From a bacterium (GTDB lineage Bacteria > Zhuqueibacterota > QNDG01 > JAGLOF01): DNA of 64,000 nt. Shown here piece by piece: positions 28,115-35,929 of the stretch. How positions within the stretch are numbered: position 1 is the stretch's first letter; each line of letters opens with the position of its first letter. The translations under genes were made by a program, and so were the position numbers. The stretch covers positions 1 to 64,000 of the forward strand of contig JAFGRY010000013.1 of NCBI GenBank assembly GCA_016934955.1, read 5' to 3'. The notes beneath the pieces are model-generated. The model did not search any database and was not told the origin of the DNA. It worked only from the letters and a program-made list of their open reading frames with translations.

Positions 28115-28761
28115 TGTCATTACCTCTGCACTGGACCTGTAACGGATCACCGCACAACACCGATATTCGCCTGTACGCCGTAGAACAGCATGACTGCCCT
28201 GCCGGTTGCAGCGTCAACCAGGAAAGAATAGATGAGGGGAAAAAACAAGAGAGCACTTTTCACTGTAGCCTTCTATCAATGCGTGAATTACCCTGTCAAC
28301 TGCAACAGTAAGTGAAAAGCCCGATATCACTGACATATGTGTGCCGCTTACAATATAATCTTTGCTCGCGATTTGCGCAATACCTTTTCACTGATTCCGT
28401 TGCGGCTGCAATCAATAGCATGCATATTCGAGGGGCAGGCAGCAAGTAGTCAGGAAATAATGGGTGTGCCGGCGGCAGCGGGAATCCGGTAATCCGGTTC
28501 CTTCGGTCCGGGAACGGGGGGGGCTTCACTCCCCTGCAGTGTGACGCATGGGAGCGGGTATTGCGGTGCCGATCCGCTCCCCGCGGCTGCCTCAGGGCAA
28601 AGGTCGAGTCTGATGCGGGAACGATCTGTACCCGGGACTGACCCGTGGCCTGGACGAAATACGCGGTGTCCTCCCGGAGGCCTGCCTGTCGCTCTTCTCG
28701 CTCTTCTCGCTCTTATCGTTCTCTCGTTCTATCCTTTTCCAGTCTTGATGCCCGTTACATC

Positions 28762-28870
28762 AGGGCGCAGAGGGAGCGAAGATCGCAGAGCAAAAAGGCA
28801 ACGCAGAGGCCGCAGAGGACCGCAGAGAGCGCAAAGGAAGACAGGGTGCCCCCGCCGCCCCGCGGATATA
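28762..28870. repeat. Purine-rich GCAGAG-type repeat block P3
   Basis: It contains GGGCGCAGAGGGAGCGAAG, GCAACGCAGAGGCCGCAGAG and GACCGCAGAGAGCGCAAAGG, ending in AGGGTGCCCCC and GGATATA. It is more than 85 percent alike by eye to block P4 at 31540-31635. Confidence 0.75.
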
Positions 28871-28930
28871 GCAACGAACAAAACGAACTAAACGAACAGA
28901 GCGGGATCGCGGGGACTTTTCCCTTTTTCA

Positions 28931-28957
28931 AGGGAGCAAGCGTCGCTACGCGGCCCT
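28931..28957. repeat. Hairpin element H3
   Basis: AGGG (28931-28934) and CCCT (28954-28957) flank the core AGCGTCGCTACGCGG, whose inner part GCGT-CGCT-ACGC is a perfect 4-bp hairpin. It is the third copy of the element seen at 5977 and 9871, again within a repeat mosaic. Confidence 0.5.
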
Positions 28958-29155
28958 CCTTTATCCTTTAGTTCTTTTCGTGCCTTTCGTTTCCTTCGTT
29001 GGCACTCAGGGGACGGGGGAAACGAGTCTCCCACACTGATTTAGCTTGTGATTTCCCTGTCATCACACTAGATTATAGACAGTATACCTTTCACTGCGGG
29101 TGCCTGCCGCGCGGGCAGCTGCATCCGTTTCCAGTCGTACCATGCGGGGAAACTC

Positions 29156-31540
29156 ATGAAAATCAGGCTCTATATAGTGTTGGCGGCGGGCATTATCGGC
29201 TATATCGTTTTTTTTGCCGTGGCCCGGAACCTGCCTGTTCTGAAACCCTTCCAGCGATCCATCAGTAAAGAGGCCATTCAGCAGATCGCCTATAAAAAAG
29301 CCGCGTTCCTTGGTATCAGCATCGAAGGCAGTGACGCGAATCCGGCACTGAGAAAACGAAATGATCTCGCGAACTATCTGAAACGCCACCCCGCCGCCGG
29401 AGATTCCATCTATACGGAAGTGCCCTCTTTCGCCTGGAGATTCACCTGGAATGACGGGCGTCACTCCAGGAGCAATGACGAGGGTGATATTGTCATCTCA
29501 TCTGATGACAATGACAGTCCCGGGACCTTCATGCTGTTCGATTACCGGGGATTTCTGCTGGAATTCAGAAGACCGGCTGAAAAATCGGAGCCGAAGCCGG
29601 ACCACGCGCCGGAGGGCGATCGGGATATAGCCCGGCTGTTCGAGTCACTCCTCGATATACCGGCGGATCTGATCCCGGAAATCTCTCAAACGGACAACCC
29701 TCAGTTGACCCCCCAGGAGCGGGAATATACTTACACGAACCGGGCCGGGCTGAAAGAGCGGCTCTATTTCAGATTCGAGGACGGCGAACTGATCCATTTC
29801 TACAGAGACTATACCGATGATGCCGCAGCAGTATCTTCCGGCATCTCAGCGGGCACGGTCATCTCCCTTTTCACCGCATCGATAATGCTGTTTATCATCA
29901 TCGCCGGCCTGATCATCTTTATCAAAAAAGCGAAAAATGATGAGCTTGAATACCGGCGGGGTATCCTCATCGGCGTTATTGTCTGGATCCTCTTTTTACT
30001 GACCCTTTTCAGCGCCACAAGTGACTGGGAGGCCCTGGTGTTCGGCGGCGGTATCGGCGGTATATTTGTCGCCGGCGGCGCTTTCTTACTGTTCATCACG
30101 GCGGAATCGATCAATCGCGATGTCTGGAAAACAAAGATCGCCTGCACCGACACGCTGTTTCAGGGATATTTCTTCACCAAGAATGTGGGAAGAGAAGTGC
30201 TGTTCGGTCTGGGATTCGGAGGCATCGCGGCCCTGTATTACGGTTTTCTGCTGTATATCGCAGACAAGACACCATTGCTCCATTTTGCCCTCTCCGAAAA
30301 TCTGCTCGAGCCGGTCAGCGGATTTCTCCCCCTGGCCGTGCTGGTGAGCACTCACCTCTTTTCGTCGATATTCATCATCTTTTCCATATTCTTTTTCCTG
30401 TACCCGTTTTTACGGTACAAAACGGAAAAGCCTCTCTTTTTTCTGGCTGCCGCTGTGCTCGTCACTCCTTTATTCATCCAGTATTTTCCCCTGCTGACGC
30501 AGCATGATCCGCTGCTGTACCCCGCGGTTGCGGCATTTATGATATTCACAACCCTGATCCTGCTGAAGCGGGAGTTCCTGACCCTGTTTATGACGATTAT
30601 CTCGTTTTCGATTATCACCGGCACGGTAATACTGGTGTCAATTCCCGATCAATTCAGCAACATGAACGCGTATGGCATATTCATACTGTTCGGTCTTCTC
30701 TTTCTGGCCGCCCTGTATGCGCTTGTGAAGGGAAAAGATGCCGGGGAAATCGAAGACTATCACCCTGAGTACCTGGTCAGACTGGCGGAAAAAGAACGGT
30801 TTATGCGGGAACTTGAAATTGCCAGACATATCCAGATGCAGTTTCTTCCCGCAGCACAGCCGGTACTCGCCGGCGTCTCCATTGCCAGCATGTGTAATCC
30901 GGCCTATGAAGTGGGCGGCGACTACTATGATTTTCTCGAAATCGATGACAACAGGCTGGGTATCATTATCGGAGATGTCTCCGGGAAAGGTGTTTCAGCG
31001 GCCTTTTATATGACGCTGGCCAAAGGTATTGTAAAAACAGCGGCCAAGACGATTCGCTCTCCCAGGGAGCTGCTCATCTCAATGAACCAGGTGTTCTATG
31101 AGAATGTGCCGAGAGGCATCTTTATCAGTGTGATGTACGGGGTATTCGATTTTACCAGGAGAACGCTCACCTTTGCCCGGGCCGGGCACAATCCCCTGAT
31201 TCTGCGGAAACAAAACCAGGCGGGTTCTGAATTGCTCAACCCGAAAGGTCTGGCCATCGGTCTTGAACAGGGGAAAATTTTTGATTCGGTCATCGAGGAG
31301 CAGACCATCGGTATTTCCAGCGGTGATGTTTTTGTGTTGTATACCGACGGCATCACCGAATCGATGAACAGGCATGAAGAAGAGTTCGGTGAAGAGACCC
31401 TGGCCGCACTGGTTGAGCAGCATTCAGGCCTGAACGCTGAAGCACAGCTGCGCAATATCCAGACGGCCCTGGAACAGTTTACCGGTTCGGTACAGCAGTT
31501 CGACGATCAGACCATGGTTATCATCAAGATCGAAGAGTGA
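29156..31540 (+). CDS. Membrane-bound SpoIIE (PP2C-type) phosphatase
   Basis: The product is 794 residues. The ATG is preceded by GGGGAAACTC, a modest ribosome-binding site. A single N-terminal membrane span (about 5-23) is followed by an extracytoplasmic domain of about 200 residues. Then come eight or so hydrophobic spans (about 235-520) and a cytosolic phosphatase domain at about 550-794. The catalytic domain has IARHIQMQFLP, VGGDYYDF, IGDVSGKGVS, YTDGITESMN and DDQTMVIIK, all metal-site motifs of SpoIIE enzymes. The outer domain may sense an envelope signal and control a partner-switching pathway. No anti-sigma or antagonist gene is adjacent. Its divergent neighbour is the surface locus, which makes it a candidate regulator of that locus, by position only. 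Confidence 0.92.
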   Translation: MKIRLYIVLAAGIIGYIVFFAVARNLPVLKPFQRSISKEAIQQIAYKKAAFLGISIEGSDANPALRKRNDLANYLKRHPAAGDSIYTEVPSFAWRFTWNDGRHSRSNDEGDIVISSDDNDSPGTFMLFDYRGFLLEFRRPAEKSEPKPDHAPEGDRDIARLFESLLDIPADLIPEISQTDNPQLTPQEREYTYTNRAGLKERLYFRFEDGELIHFYRDYTDDAAAVSSGISAGTVISLFTASIMLFIIIAGLIIFIKKAKNDELEYRRGILIGVIVWILFLLTLFSATSDWEALVFGGGIGGIFVAGGAFLLFITAESINRDVWKTKIACTDTLFQGYFFTKNVGREVLFGLGFGGIAALYYGFLLYIADKTPLLHFALSENLLEPVSGFLPLAVLVSTHLFSSIFIIFSIFFFLYPFLRYKTEKPLFFLAAAVLVTPLFIQYFPLLTQHDPLLYPAVAAFMIFTTLILLKREFLTLFMTIISFSIITGTVILVSIPDQFSNMNAYGIFILFGLLFLAALYALVKGKDAGEIEDYHPEYLVRLAEKERFMRELEIARHIQMQFLPAAQPVLAGVSIASMCNPAYEVGGDYYDFLEIDDNRLGIIIGDVSGKGVSAAFYMTLAKGIVKTAAKTIRSPRELLISMNQVFYENVPRGIFISVMYGVFDFTRRTLTFARAGHNPLILRKQNQAGSELLNPKGLAIGLEQGKIFDSVIEEQTIGISSGDVFVLYTDGITESMNRHEEEFGEETLAALVEQHSGLNAEAQLRNIQTALEQFTGSVQQFDDQTMVIIKIEE

Positions 31541-31635
31541 AGGGCGCAGAGGGAGCAGAGATCGCAGAGCAAAAATGCAACGCAGAGGCCGCAGAGGACC
31601 GCAGAGCACGCGAAGGAAATCAGGGTGCCCCCCGC
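31540..31635. repeat. Purine-rich GCAGAG-type repeat block P4
   Basis: It begins at the phosphatase stop codon with AGGGCGCAGAGGGAGCAGAG, continues CGCAGAGGCCGCAGAGGACC and ends AGGGTGCCCCCC. It is closely related to P3 at 28762. Together the two blocks bracket the phosphatase gene in the same orientation. Confidence 0.75.
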
Positions 31636-31652
31636 CTCCCGGCCGCCTCTCT

Positions 31653-31852
31653 GTCGCTCTTATCGCTCTTATCGCTCTCTGGTTCTGTCTTTTTTCTCCA
31701 CCAGCGAAAAAACTGCTGTCGGAGCTCGACTGTATCGGCAGTGACTCACGAGTCTGCGCTCGTTTTACGTATCTTCCTTTATAATTATTCTTTCGTCCTT
31801 TCCGTTATTTTCGTTTTTTTTCGTTGGCACTCTTCGGGCGGTGGGGCGGGGT
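31653..31852. repeat. Interspersed intergenic element, copy B
   Basis: TCGCTCTTATCGCTCTTA units lead into CTCCACCAGCGAAAAAACTG, GGAGCTCGACTGTATC, CGCTCGTTTTACGTATCTTC, TATAATTATTCTTTCGTCC and a T/C-rich end with TCGTTGGCACTCTTCGGGC. Copy E at 35930-36105 is nearly the same along its whole length. Confidence 0.85.
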
Positions 31853-31865
31853 TCTGTCTGCTGTC

Positions 31866-32156
31866 TCAATTGAAGACTATTGTCATAATCAGCTTGCTGA
31901 CCACACTTAAAATGACTATGAGCGCCAGAGAATAGAGGATCAACTTTTTCAACGGCAGCCGGTTCTGTTTCAGACTGGTGAAGGCAAAGCTCCAGGCAAT
32001 AGACGCGGGAATAGTAAGCGAGACAGTTCTGAGGAGTGACTCTTTCGCAAAAACTGCATTCATCAGTAAAAAGTGTACAATAGAAGAGCAGATAAAAAAG
32101 AGTAAAGCGTTGATACAAAACGTTTTATCTTTGAATATATCTGCAATTGCGTTCAT
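31866..32156 (-). CDS. Small integral membrane protein
   Basis: The product is 96 residues from MNAIADIFKD, preferred because GAGG lies 9 bases upstream; an ATG three codons earlier is too close to that site. Three hydrophobic segments (about 15-40, 45-65 and 72-95) indicate an inner-membrane protein. I recognise no family. It lies between repeat copy B and the MazEF genes and has no obvious operon partner: the toxin gene upstream on the same strand ends 66 bases before its start. Confidence 0.6.
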   Translation of the reverse strand: MNAIADIFKDKTFCINALLFFICSSIVHFLLMNAVFAKESLLRTVSLTIPASIAWSFAFTSLKQNRLPLKKLILYSLALIVILSVVSKLIMTIVFN

Positions 32157-32222
32157 TTCGGACATCCTCGTTTGAGTGGTCAGTCATTTTAGCAGGGTGA
32201 GGGGCTGAGGGGACTGTATCCT

Positions 32223-32549
32223 TCAGAAGGCGAACATCTCCTGCAGCACACTCAGCACCGTCTCCTGTTCAGCCCTGCTCAGTCTGCCCAGTCTGCAGAC
32301 AAGTCTGCGTTTATCAACGGTCCTGAGCTGATCGAGGACGATCTTCCCCTGTTTTTCCTGAAAATGGCATGCGACCCTGGTGGGATAGTCTTTTCCCCTA
32401 GTGGCCATTGGAGCGATGCTCACGGTCGAGACAGCATGGTTCATTTCATCGGGAGAGATAATGCAGCAGGGCCTGGTTTTGCGGATCTCGCTTCCCCGGG
32501 TGGGATCGAGCTCGATCAGGCAGACATCGAATCTGGACACCTGTTTCAC
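32223..32549 (-). CDS. mazF: MazF/PemK-family endoribonuclease toxin
   Basis: The product is 108 residues if translation begins at the GTG at 32549, four bases after the antitoxin stop. The family normally begins close to the sequence SRFDVCLIELDPTRGSE seen here, so the longer upstream frame is unlikely. The motif RKTRPCCIISPDEMN and the downstream VSIAPMATRG are the conserved core of MazF/PemK toxins, which cut single-stranded mRNA at short sequences when the antitoxin is degraded. The C-terminus (DKRRLVCRLGRLS) also fits. The antitoxin lies immediately upstream in the same operon. The palindrome in front of the antitoxin gene is probably where the complex represses its own transcription. 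Confidence 0.92.
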   Translation of the reverse strand: MKQVSRFDVCLIELDPTRGSEIRKTRPCCIISPDEMNHAVSTVSIAPMATRGKDYPTRVACHFQEKQGKIVLDQLRTVDKRRLVCRLGRLSRAEQETVLSVLQEMFAF

Positions 32550-32553
32550 TCTG

Positions 32554-32814
32554 TTATTCCCATTCCCACTCACGGTCATCCCAGTCGGTTGCCGGCATGG
32601 GACTGTCGGGTTCAAGAAGGGCATCATCACCAGCAGCGGCCATCTTCCGGAATGCTTCGCCCCATCCGTTTCGAATGCTTGTAACGGCTGTGAGGGTAAT
32701 CTGTCCCTCGGCAGCAGTCAGTTCCACTTCTCCGCTCAGCCCACTCTGCTCGAGCAGGGGTTTGGGAATGCGGATCCCCCGGGAATTACCGATTTTTACA
32801 ATTTTAGCCCTCAT
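32554..32814 (-). CDS. mazE: AbrB/MazE-family antitoxin
   Basis: The product is 86 residues from MRAKIVKIGNSRGIRIPK, the classic N-terminus of SpoVT/AbrB swapped-hairpin DNA-binding domains. The open frame upstream is not family-like. Residues 1-45 bind DNA. The C-terminal tail is acidic and ends DREWEWE, as expected for the segment that masks the MazF active site. No strong Shine-Dalgarno sequence is present; instead the start is preceded within 20 bases by a perfect palindrome, so repression and initiation signals overlap. It is followed after four bases by the toxin. Confidence 0.92.
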   Translation of the reverse strand: MRAKIVKIGNSRGIRIPKPLLEQSGLSGEVELTAAEGQITLTAVTSIRNGWGEAFRKMAAAGDDALLEPDSPMPATDWDDREWEWE

Positions 32815-32834
32815 AATTACATTGTAATTACAAT
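32815..32834. promoter_or_regulatory. Palindromic operator in front of mazEF
   Basis: ATTGTAATTACAAT (32821-32834) is a perfect 14-bp palindrome, and an additional half site TAATTAC abuts it on the gene side. It ends 7 bases before the antitoxin start, overlapping the translation initiation region. MazE-type antitoxins bind such AT-rich alternating palindromes. Confidence 0.65.
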
Positions 32835-32989
32835 TTTTCCTAAATGCAAGTACATTCCGGGTCATCCATCGGCCTTTCTTTTTATTCAGAATGTACTGAA
32901 TGCACACGTTCGGTGCAATTGATGATTGTTTACATTTTCAGTGGCGGGGTGAATCAAACTCACATGTATGCATGCGCCTTCGCTTCAGG

Positions 32990-33045
32990 TTCAGGGCGCA
33001 AAGGGAGCAAAGCAGCGCAAAGAAAAATCAGGAAAAAAAAGAGAC
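32990..33045. repeat. Purine-rich repeat block P5 (diverged)
   Basis: TTCAGGGCGCAAAGGGAGCA and AGCAGCGCAAAGAAAAATCA form a short, diverged copy of the GCAGAG-type block. As at 31540, it is followed at once by the pyrimidine-rich element (33061-33208). Confidence 0.55.
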
Positions 33046-33060
33046 CGTTCCATACTTACT

Positions 33061-33208
33061 GATTTTTTCGCTCTTGCCGCTCTTAAGTTCTCCGTCAGAG
33101 GTTTCACCTCTTCCGGAGCTCGACTGTGTCAGCATTAACTCAAGACCCTGCGCTCGTTTCTCGAGCCTACCACTGAGCACAATCTTTCTATCCACTCTCT
33201 CGCTCTTA
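33061..33208. repeat. Interspersed intergenic element, copy C
   Basis: TCGCTCTTGCCGCTCTTAAG leads into AGTTCTCCGTCAGAG, CCGGAGCTCGACTGTGTCAG, CATTAACTCAAGACCCTGCG, and ends ACAATCTTTCTATCCACTCT plus TCGCTCTTA. It is the closest relative of copy A at 2142-2350. It reaches the last codon of the PIN toxin gene. Confidence 0.8.
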
Positions 33209-33631
33209 CGTCTCAAAGGGATTCACAATCTCAAGCTGAAAAAGCTTCTGCCCGCGCTGCAGGTCTTCGGAATAGAGTACCGTACATTCAGCCTGGAGCG
33301 CGGCTGCAATAATGAGGGAATCGTAAAAAGAGTAGTGCCACCGTTCCGCGATCTCCAGCGCCTGATGAAAGAGACCGGGTCCGGCATAGACTTCGCAGAG
33401 GGGATCAAGGACCACGGTCAGGTATTTCCGGCAGTCTGCAGCTGTCAGGGGAACACGAAACTTTCGCAGGGCGGCATTCAGAAATTCCTGGATCACCTGA
33501 TAGCTGATGATCCCGTTCGACTGGACCAGCGCTTCAGAGATGATGTTCCTGGCAATCTCTCTCTTACGGTGAGCCGTGCCATCGAATGAGTAGATCAGAA
33601 TAGTGGTATCAATGAAGTATTTACCGTTCAT
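33206..33631 (-). CDS. vapC: PIN-domain (VapC-type) ribonuclease toxin
   Basis: The product is 141 residues from MNGKYFIDTTILIYSFD; this start overlaps the antitoxin end by 11 bases, typical of coupled translation. The acidic residues expected of a PIN active site are all present: Asp in YFIDTTILIY, Glu in YQVIQEFL, Asp in HYSFYDSLII and Asp in LYSEDLQRG. Such toxins cleave tRNA or rRNA. Repeat copy C runs into its 3' end, so the last residues could derive from the repeat. Assignment to the VapC family is by motif; the exact RNA target is unknown. Confidence 0.9.
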   Translation of the reverse strand: MNGKYFIDTTILIYSFDGTAHRKREIARNIISEALVQSNGIISYQVIQEFLNAALRKFRVPLTAADCRKYLTVVLDPLCEVYAGPGLFHQALEIAERWHYSFYDSLIIAAALQAECTVLYSEDLQRGQKLFQLEIVNPFET

Positions 33632-33842
33632 TGAGTTCATCTCTGGTGAATTTTTTCCCCGGAGAGGCATAGTCCAGTGAGTTCATGAATTGCTCATAGT
33701 CAGTCGTTTTTGAACTGTTCATGGCATACTGCCGCAGCCACTGTCTGAATCTGGCATTGAGGGTTGAATGTTCCTGCTGTGCTTTTTCCCGCGCTTTTTT
33801 AATAAGCTGCTCTTCAGCACTCAGGGTGATGTTTTTCAGCAT
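33621..33842 (-). CDS. Antitoxin paired with the PIN toxin (VapB-like)
   Basis: The product is 73 residues from MLKNITLSAEEQLIKKAR, chosen because CAGGAG lies 6 bases upstream. The N-terminal strand followed by two helices fits a ribbon-helix-helix DNA-binding domain (about 1-42). The C-terminal 30 residues (KTTDYEQFMNSLDYAS) form the toxin-wrapping tail. The two palindromes just upstream are its likely operators. The fold assignment rests on pattern and on position before a PIN gene. Confidence 0.85.
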   Translation of the reverse strand: MLKNITLSAEEQLIKKAREKAQQEHSTLNARFRQWLRQYAMNSSKTTDYEQFMNSLDYASPGKKFTRDELNER

Positions 33843-33858
33843 ACGCACTCCTGCAACT

Positions 33859-33892
33859 ATACAGTGTACACTATAATAGTGTAAATATACAC
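33859..33892. promoter_or_regulatory. Double palindromic operator of the vapBC-type operon
   Basis: AGTGTACACT (33863-33872) is a perfect palindrome flanked by near-symmetric TATAC/ATA. GTGTAAATATACAC (33879-33892) is a second one with arms GTGTA/TACAC. The centres are 18 bases apart, close to two helical turns, so two repressor dimers could bind the same face. The sites lie 17-50 bases upstream of the antitoxin start. Confidence 0.65.
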
Positions 33893-33996
33893 AGTTTGGC
33901 AATACCGTGCACGTAAAAAGTTATGCAGCAGCAGCCGAAGTCTGGCAACGAGGGTGAAAGGAATATCCGGGGCTGGGCTGGAAATAAGCTATTACA

Positions 33997-34872
33997 TCAG
34001 TTCACCGTCCGCAGTTTATCAGCAGTAATACCGGTAAAAAAGTTTTTTGACCACAGATCAGTAACTTCCGGATCCGGAATAAAGGGCAGGACATCCTGCT
34101 TTGCCTGTGTAAAATCGATCAGGGAGAATTTTCCATGCAGCATTTGCTTGAGGCGCTCAAAATCGAGCACGCTCTCCGGGGGCAGGTGCCCCGTCTGCTT
34201 CAGCCGGGCCTGCAGATGCCCCAGATCGACAGCGGCTTCCCTGCTCACATACCAGACATAGTCATACAGATCTCTCCCCTTCACCCGTCCACCCCCCCAG
34301 TTCCGGCAGAGCAGCGCATGCAGCTTGCCGGCAAACAACACGGGCAGGGTGCAAACCCGAACATGAAAAGGAATCGGATTCAGGTGATATTTCACCTCAA
34401 ATTCAGCACCGGGCGGCGGATCGGTATCAACCTCGATTTTTACTTTCAGCAATTCATTCTCCATGACACCCTGAACCAGGTCAGGCTGCAGGCCGATTTT
34501 GATCAAATTCATACGTGTCCCGGTTTTAATAAAGGCCGATTCCACCGGTGATGCCATCTGCTTTTCTTTCGGGGTGACCTCTACGGTGAATCCGAACGAA
34601 GCCAGTTCATCCTGTAATGGTTTTTGATAGGCCGCAACAGTAAAGCCGGGATCAGGTTCCAGCAATGAAAAATCAAGATCTTCCGAGAACCTGTTCAATC
34701 CGTAAAAAATCCGCAGCGCTGTGCCGCCGTAAAAAGCGGCTCGGTCAAAAAAGCCACCCCTGTACAGTCCCAGCAGGGCAATCTCCTGGATTATCTCTTT
34801 CAGGGCATTGCGGTAATCATCAGATGTCCGGCACGCGTACTTCTGCAGCATATCATGGACGGCATTATGCAT
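33997..34872 (-). CDS. abiEii: AbiEii-family nucleotidyltransferase toxin (type IV toxin-antitoxin)
   Basis: The product is 291 residues with AAAGGAG eight bases before the ATG. The nucleotidyltransferase motif FYGGTALRIFYGLNRFSEDL followed by DFSL (about residues 47-70) has the GG and DLD signature of the AbiEii/AbiGii family. The C-terminal half contains GKLHALLCRN and GRDLYDYVWYV, conserved in these GTP-binding toxins. Some family members modify tRNA and block aminoacylation; others act in abortive phage infection. The antitoxin gene overlaps its start by eight bases. The pair forms a complete AbiE module beside VapBC and MazEF. Confidence 0.93.
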   Translation of the reverse strand: MHNAVHDMLQKYACRTSDDYRNALKEIIQEIALLGLYRGGFFDRAAFYGGTALRIFYGLNRFSEDLDFSLLEPDPGFTVAAYQKPLQDELASFGFTVEVTPKEKQMASPVESAFIKTGTRMNLIKIGLQPDLVQGVMENELLKVKIEVDTDPPPGAEFEVKYHLNPIPFHVRVCTLPVLFAGKLHALLCRNWGGGRVKGRDLYDYVWYVSREAAVDLGHLQARLKQTGHLPPESVLDFERLKQMLHGKFSLIDFTQAKQDVLPFIPDPEVTDLWSKNFFTGITADKLRTVN

Positions 34873-35470
34873 TCGTCAGCTCCTTTTTCAGCCAGTCGGC
34901 AAACACAAGCGTAATCCGCTTTCCATAACAGGGCGCCAGCTCCACCACGACATTCGGGTCAAGAGCATGCAGGCCGTCCATATCGATCCGCAAATCTTCC
35001 TCAAGCAGCTGCAGCATGCGGCGTCCGCTCTGTATGGAACGGTGCATATAAAGCGTGTCGAGAACCGCCTTTTCCGGGGATGCGATCAAAAATGAGCCAC
35101 CCTCTTCTTCACTTCTCCGGATCGCCTTATAATAAACTGATTCAGGTACCGGCTGATAGGTAAACATACCTGCCGGGGTTCGGAATACTTTCCGTTTGTT
35201 CTTCCTGAATACTGCTGAAGTGGGATTCTCCACCCGCTCGGGTATGAGGCCGTACACAGAGAGGGCATATTCGAACGAGAGGTAGGACGGCCCGTAGATT
35301 TTATTGGCAAGCGTTTTCACTGAATACCCGGATATGCCTCCGCGCAGGTAGAGCCCGCGGCGGACCTGGACGATCTCCCCGGACTGTATCATGGTTGTGA
35401 GCTTCGATCTGGGTGAGGCATAGGTCTTGAGCTCTTCTTTTAATGACAATGTGTCTATGTATTCAACCAT
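34865..35470 (-). CDS. abiEi: AbiEi-family antitoxin / transcriptional autorepressor
   Basis: The product is 201 residues from MVEYIDTLSLKEEL. The frame is open 20 more codons to a TTG, but the conserved part begins here. The N-terminal winged helix (about 1-75: SKLTTMIQSGEIVQVRRGLY) and the segment ANKIYGPSYLSFEYALSVYG are typical of AbiEi antitoxins. The C-terminal domain neutralises the toxin (SPEKAVLDTLY). GGAGG lies 16 bases before this ATG, too far for ordinary use, but at ideal spacing for an 8-codon out-of-frame leader (see findings). The toxin gene overlaps its last eight bases. Confidence 0.88.
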   Translation of the reverse strand: MVEYIDTLSLKEELKTYASPRSKLTTMIQSGEIVQVRRGLYLRGGISGYSVKTLANKIYGPSYLSFEYALSVYGLIPERVENPTSAVFRKNKRKVFRTPAGMFTYQPVPESVYYKAIRRSEEEGGSFLIASPEKAVLDTLYMHRSIQSGRRMLQLLEEDLRIDMDGLHALDPNVVVELAPCYGKRITLVFADWLKKELTNA

Positions 35471-35800
35471 GGTGTACCCATACTTTCCTCCAATATGTAT
35501 GAATATATCGTACTTATCGGAGAAAAGCAAGGATTATTTGCATTATTTTGCGGGAGTGCGCATTAACGTCAACGAAAATGTGTTTTCATTCCGCCGGCTG
35601 CAGTGGAAATTCATATCTCAGCGCCGGGACTGATCACGCTGTCACAAGATAATAGAAACAGGCATGATGCGTCAAGTGGTTCCTGTTTACATTTTTGGGT
35701 GAGGATGGAGTGGTGTGTATGAAAAACCCGATAACGGAAGAGAAGGGTCAACAGGGGAAAGAGGCATCAAGCCACCCCCGACCTCGTGCGCCCTGTTTGT

Positions 35801-35925
35801 CGCTCTCATCGCTCTTTCGTTCTCTCTCCGTCAGCGATGAAACAGCTTCCGGAGTTTGATTGTGTGACCATTGACTCAGGATTTACGCTCGTTTTATGAT
35901 CTTTCCTTTAGAGAAATTTTCTGTA
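35801..35925. repeat. Interspersed intergenic element, copy D
   Basis: CTGTTTGTCGCTCTCATCGC is followed by CTCCGTCAGCGATGAAACAG, TTCCGGAGTTTGATTGTGTG, CATTGACTCAGGATTTACGC and TCGTTTTATGATC. It is a diverged copy placed in direct tandem with copy E. Confidence 0.7.
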
Positions 35926-35929
35926 TCTT

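Larger units (their letters stand above)
28115..29155. other. Divergent intergenic region, about 1 kb, with repeat mosaic
   Basis: It separates the surface locus (minus) from the membrane phosphatase (plus). At the left an inverted repeat (CTTTTCACT and AGTGAAAAG, about 28256-28318) encloses a minus-strand TTGACA (28294-28299) with a poor -10, so it may contain the promoter and operator of the surface locus. The right half holds a pyrimidine-rich block (about 28680-28740), purine-rich block P3 (28762-28870) and hairpin H3 (28931-28957). I see no gene; the short open frames are repeat translations. Confidence 0.5.

Noticed and set aside
28541-28971. Short open frames in the 1-kb intergenic region
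   Set aside because: They translate the GCAGAG-type repeat (runs rich in Arg, Ala, Glu) and have no ribosome-binding site.
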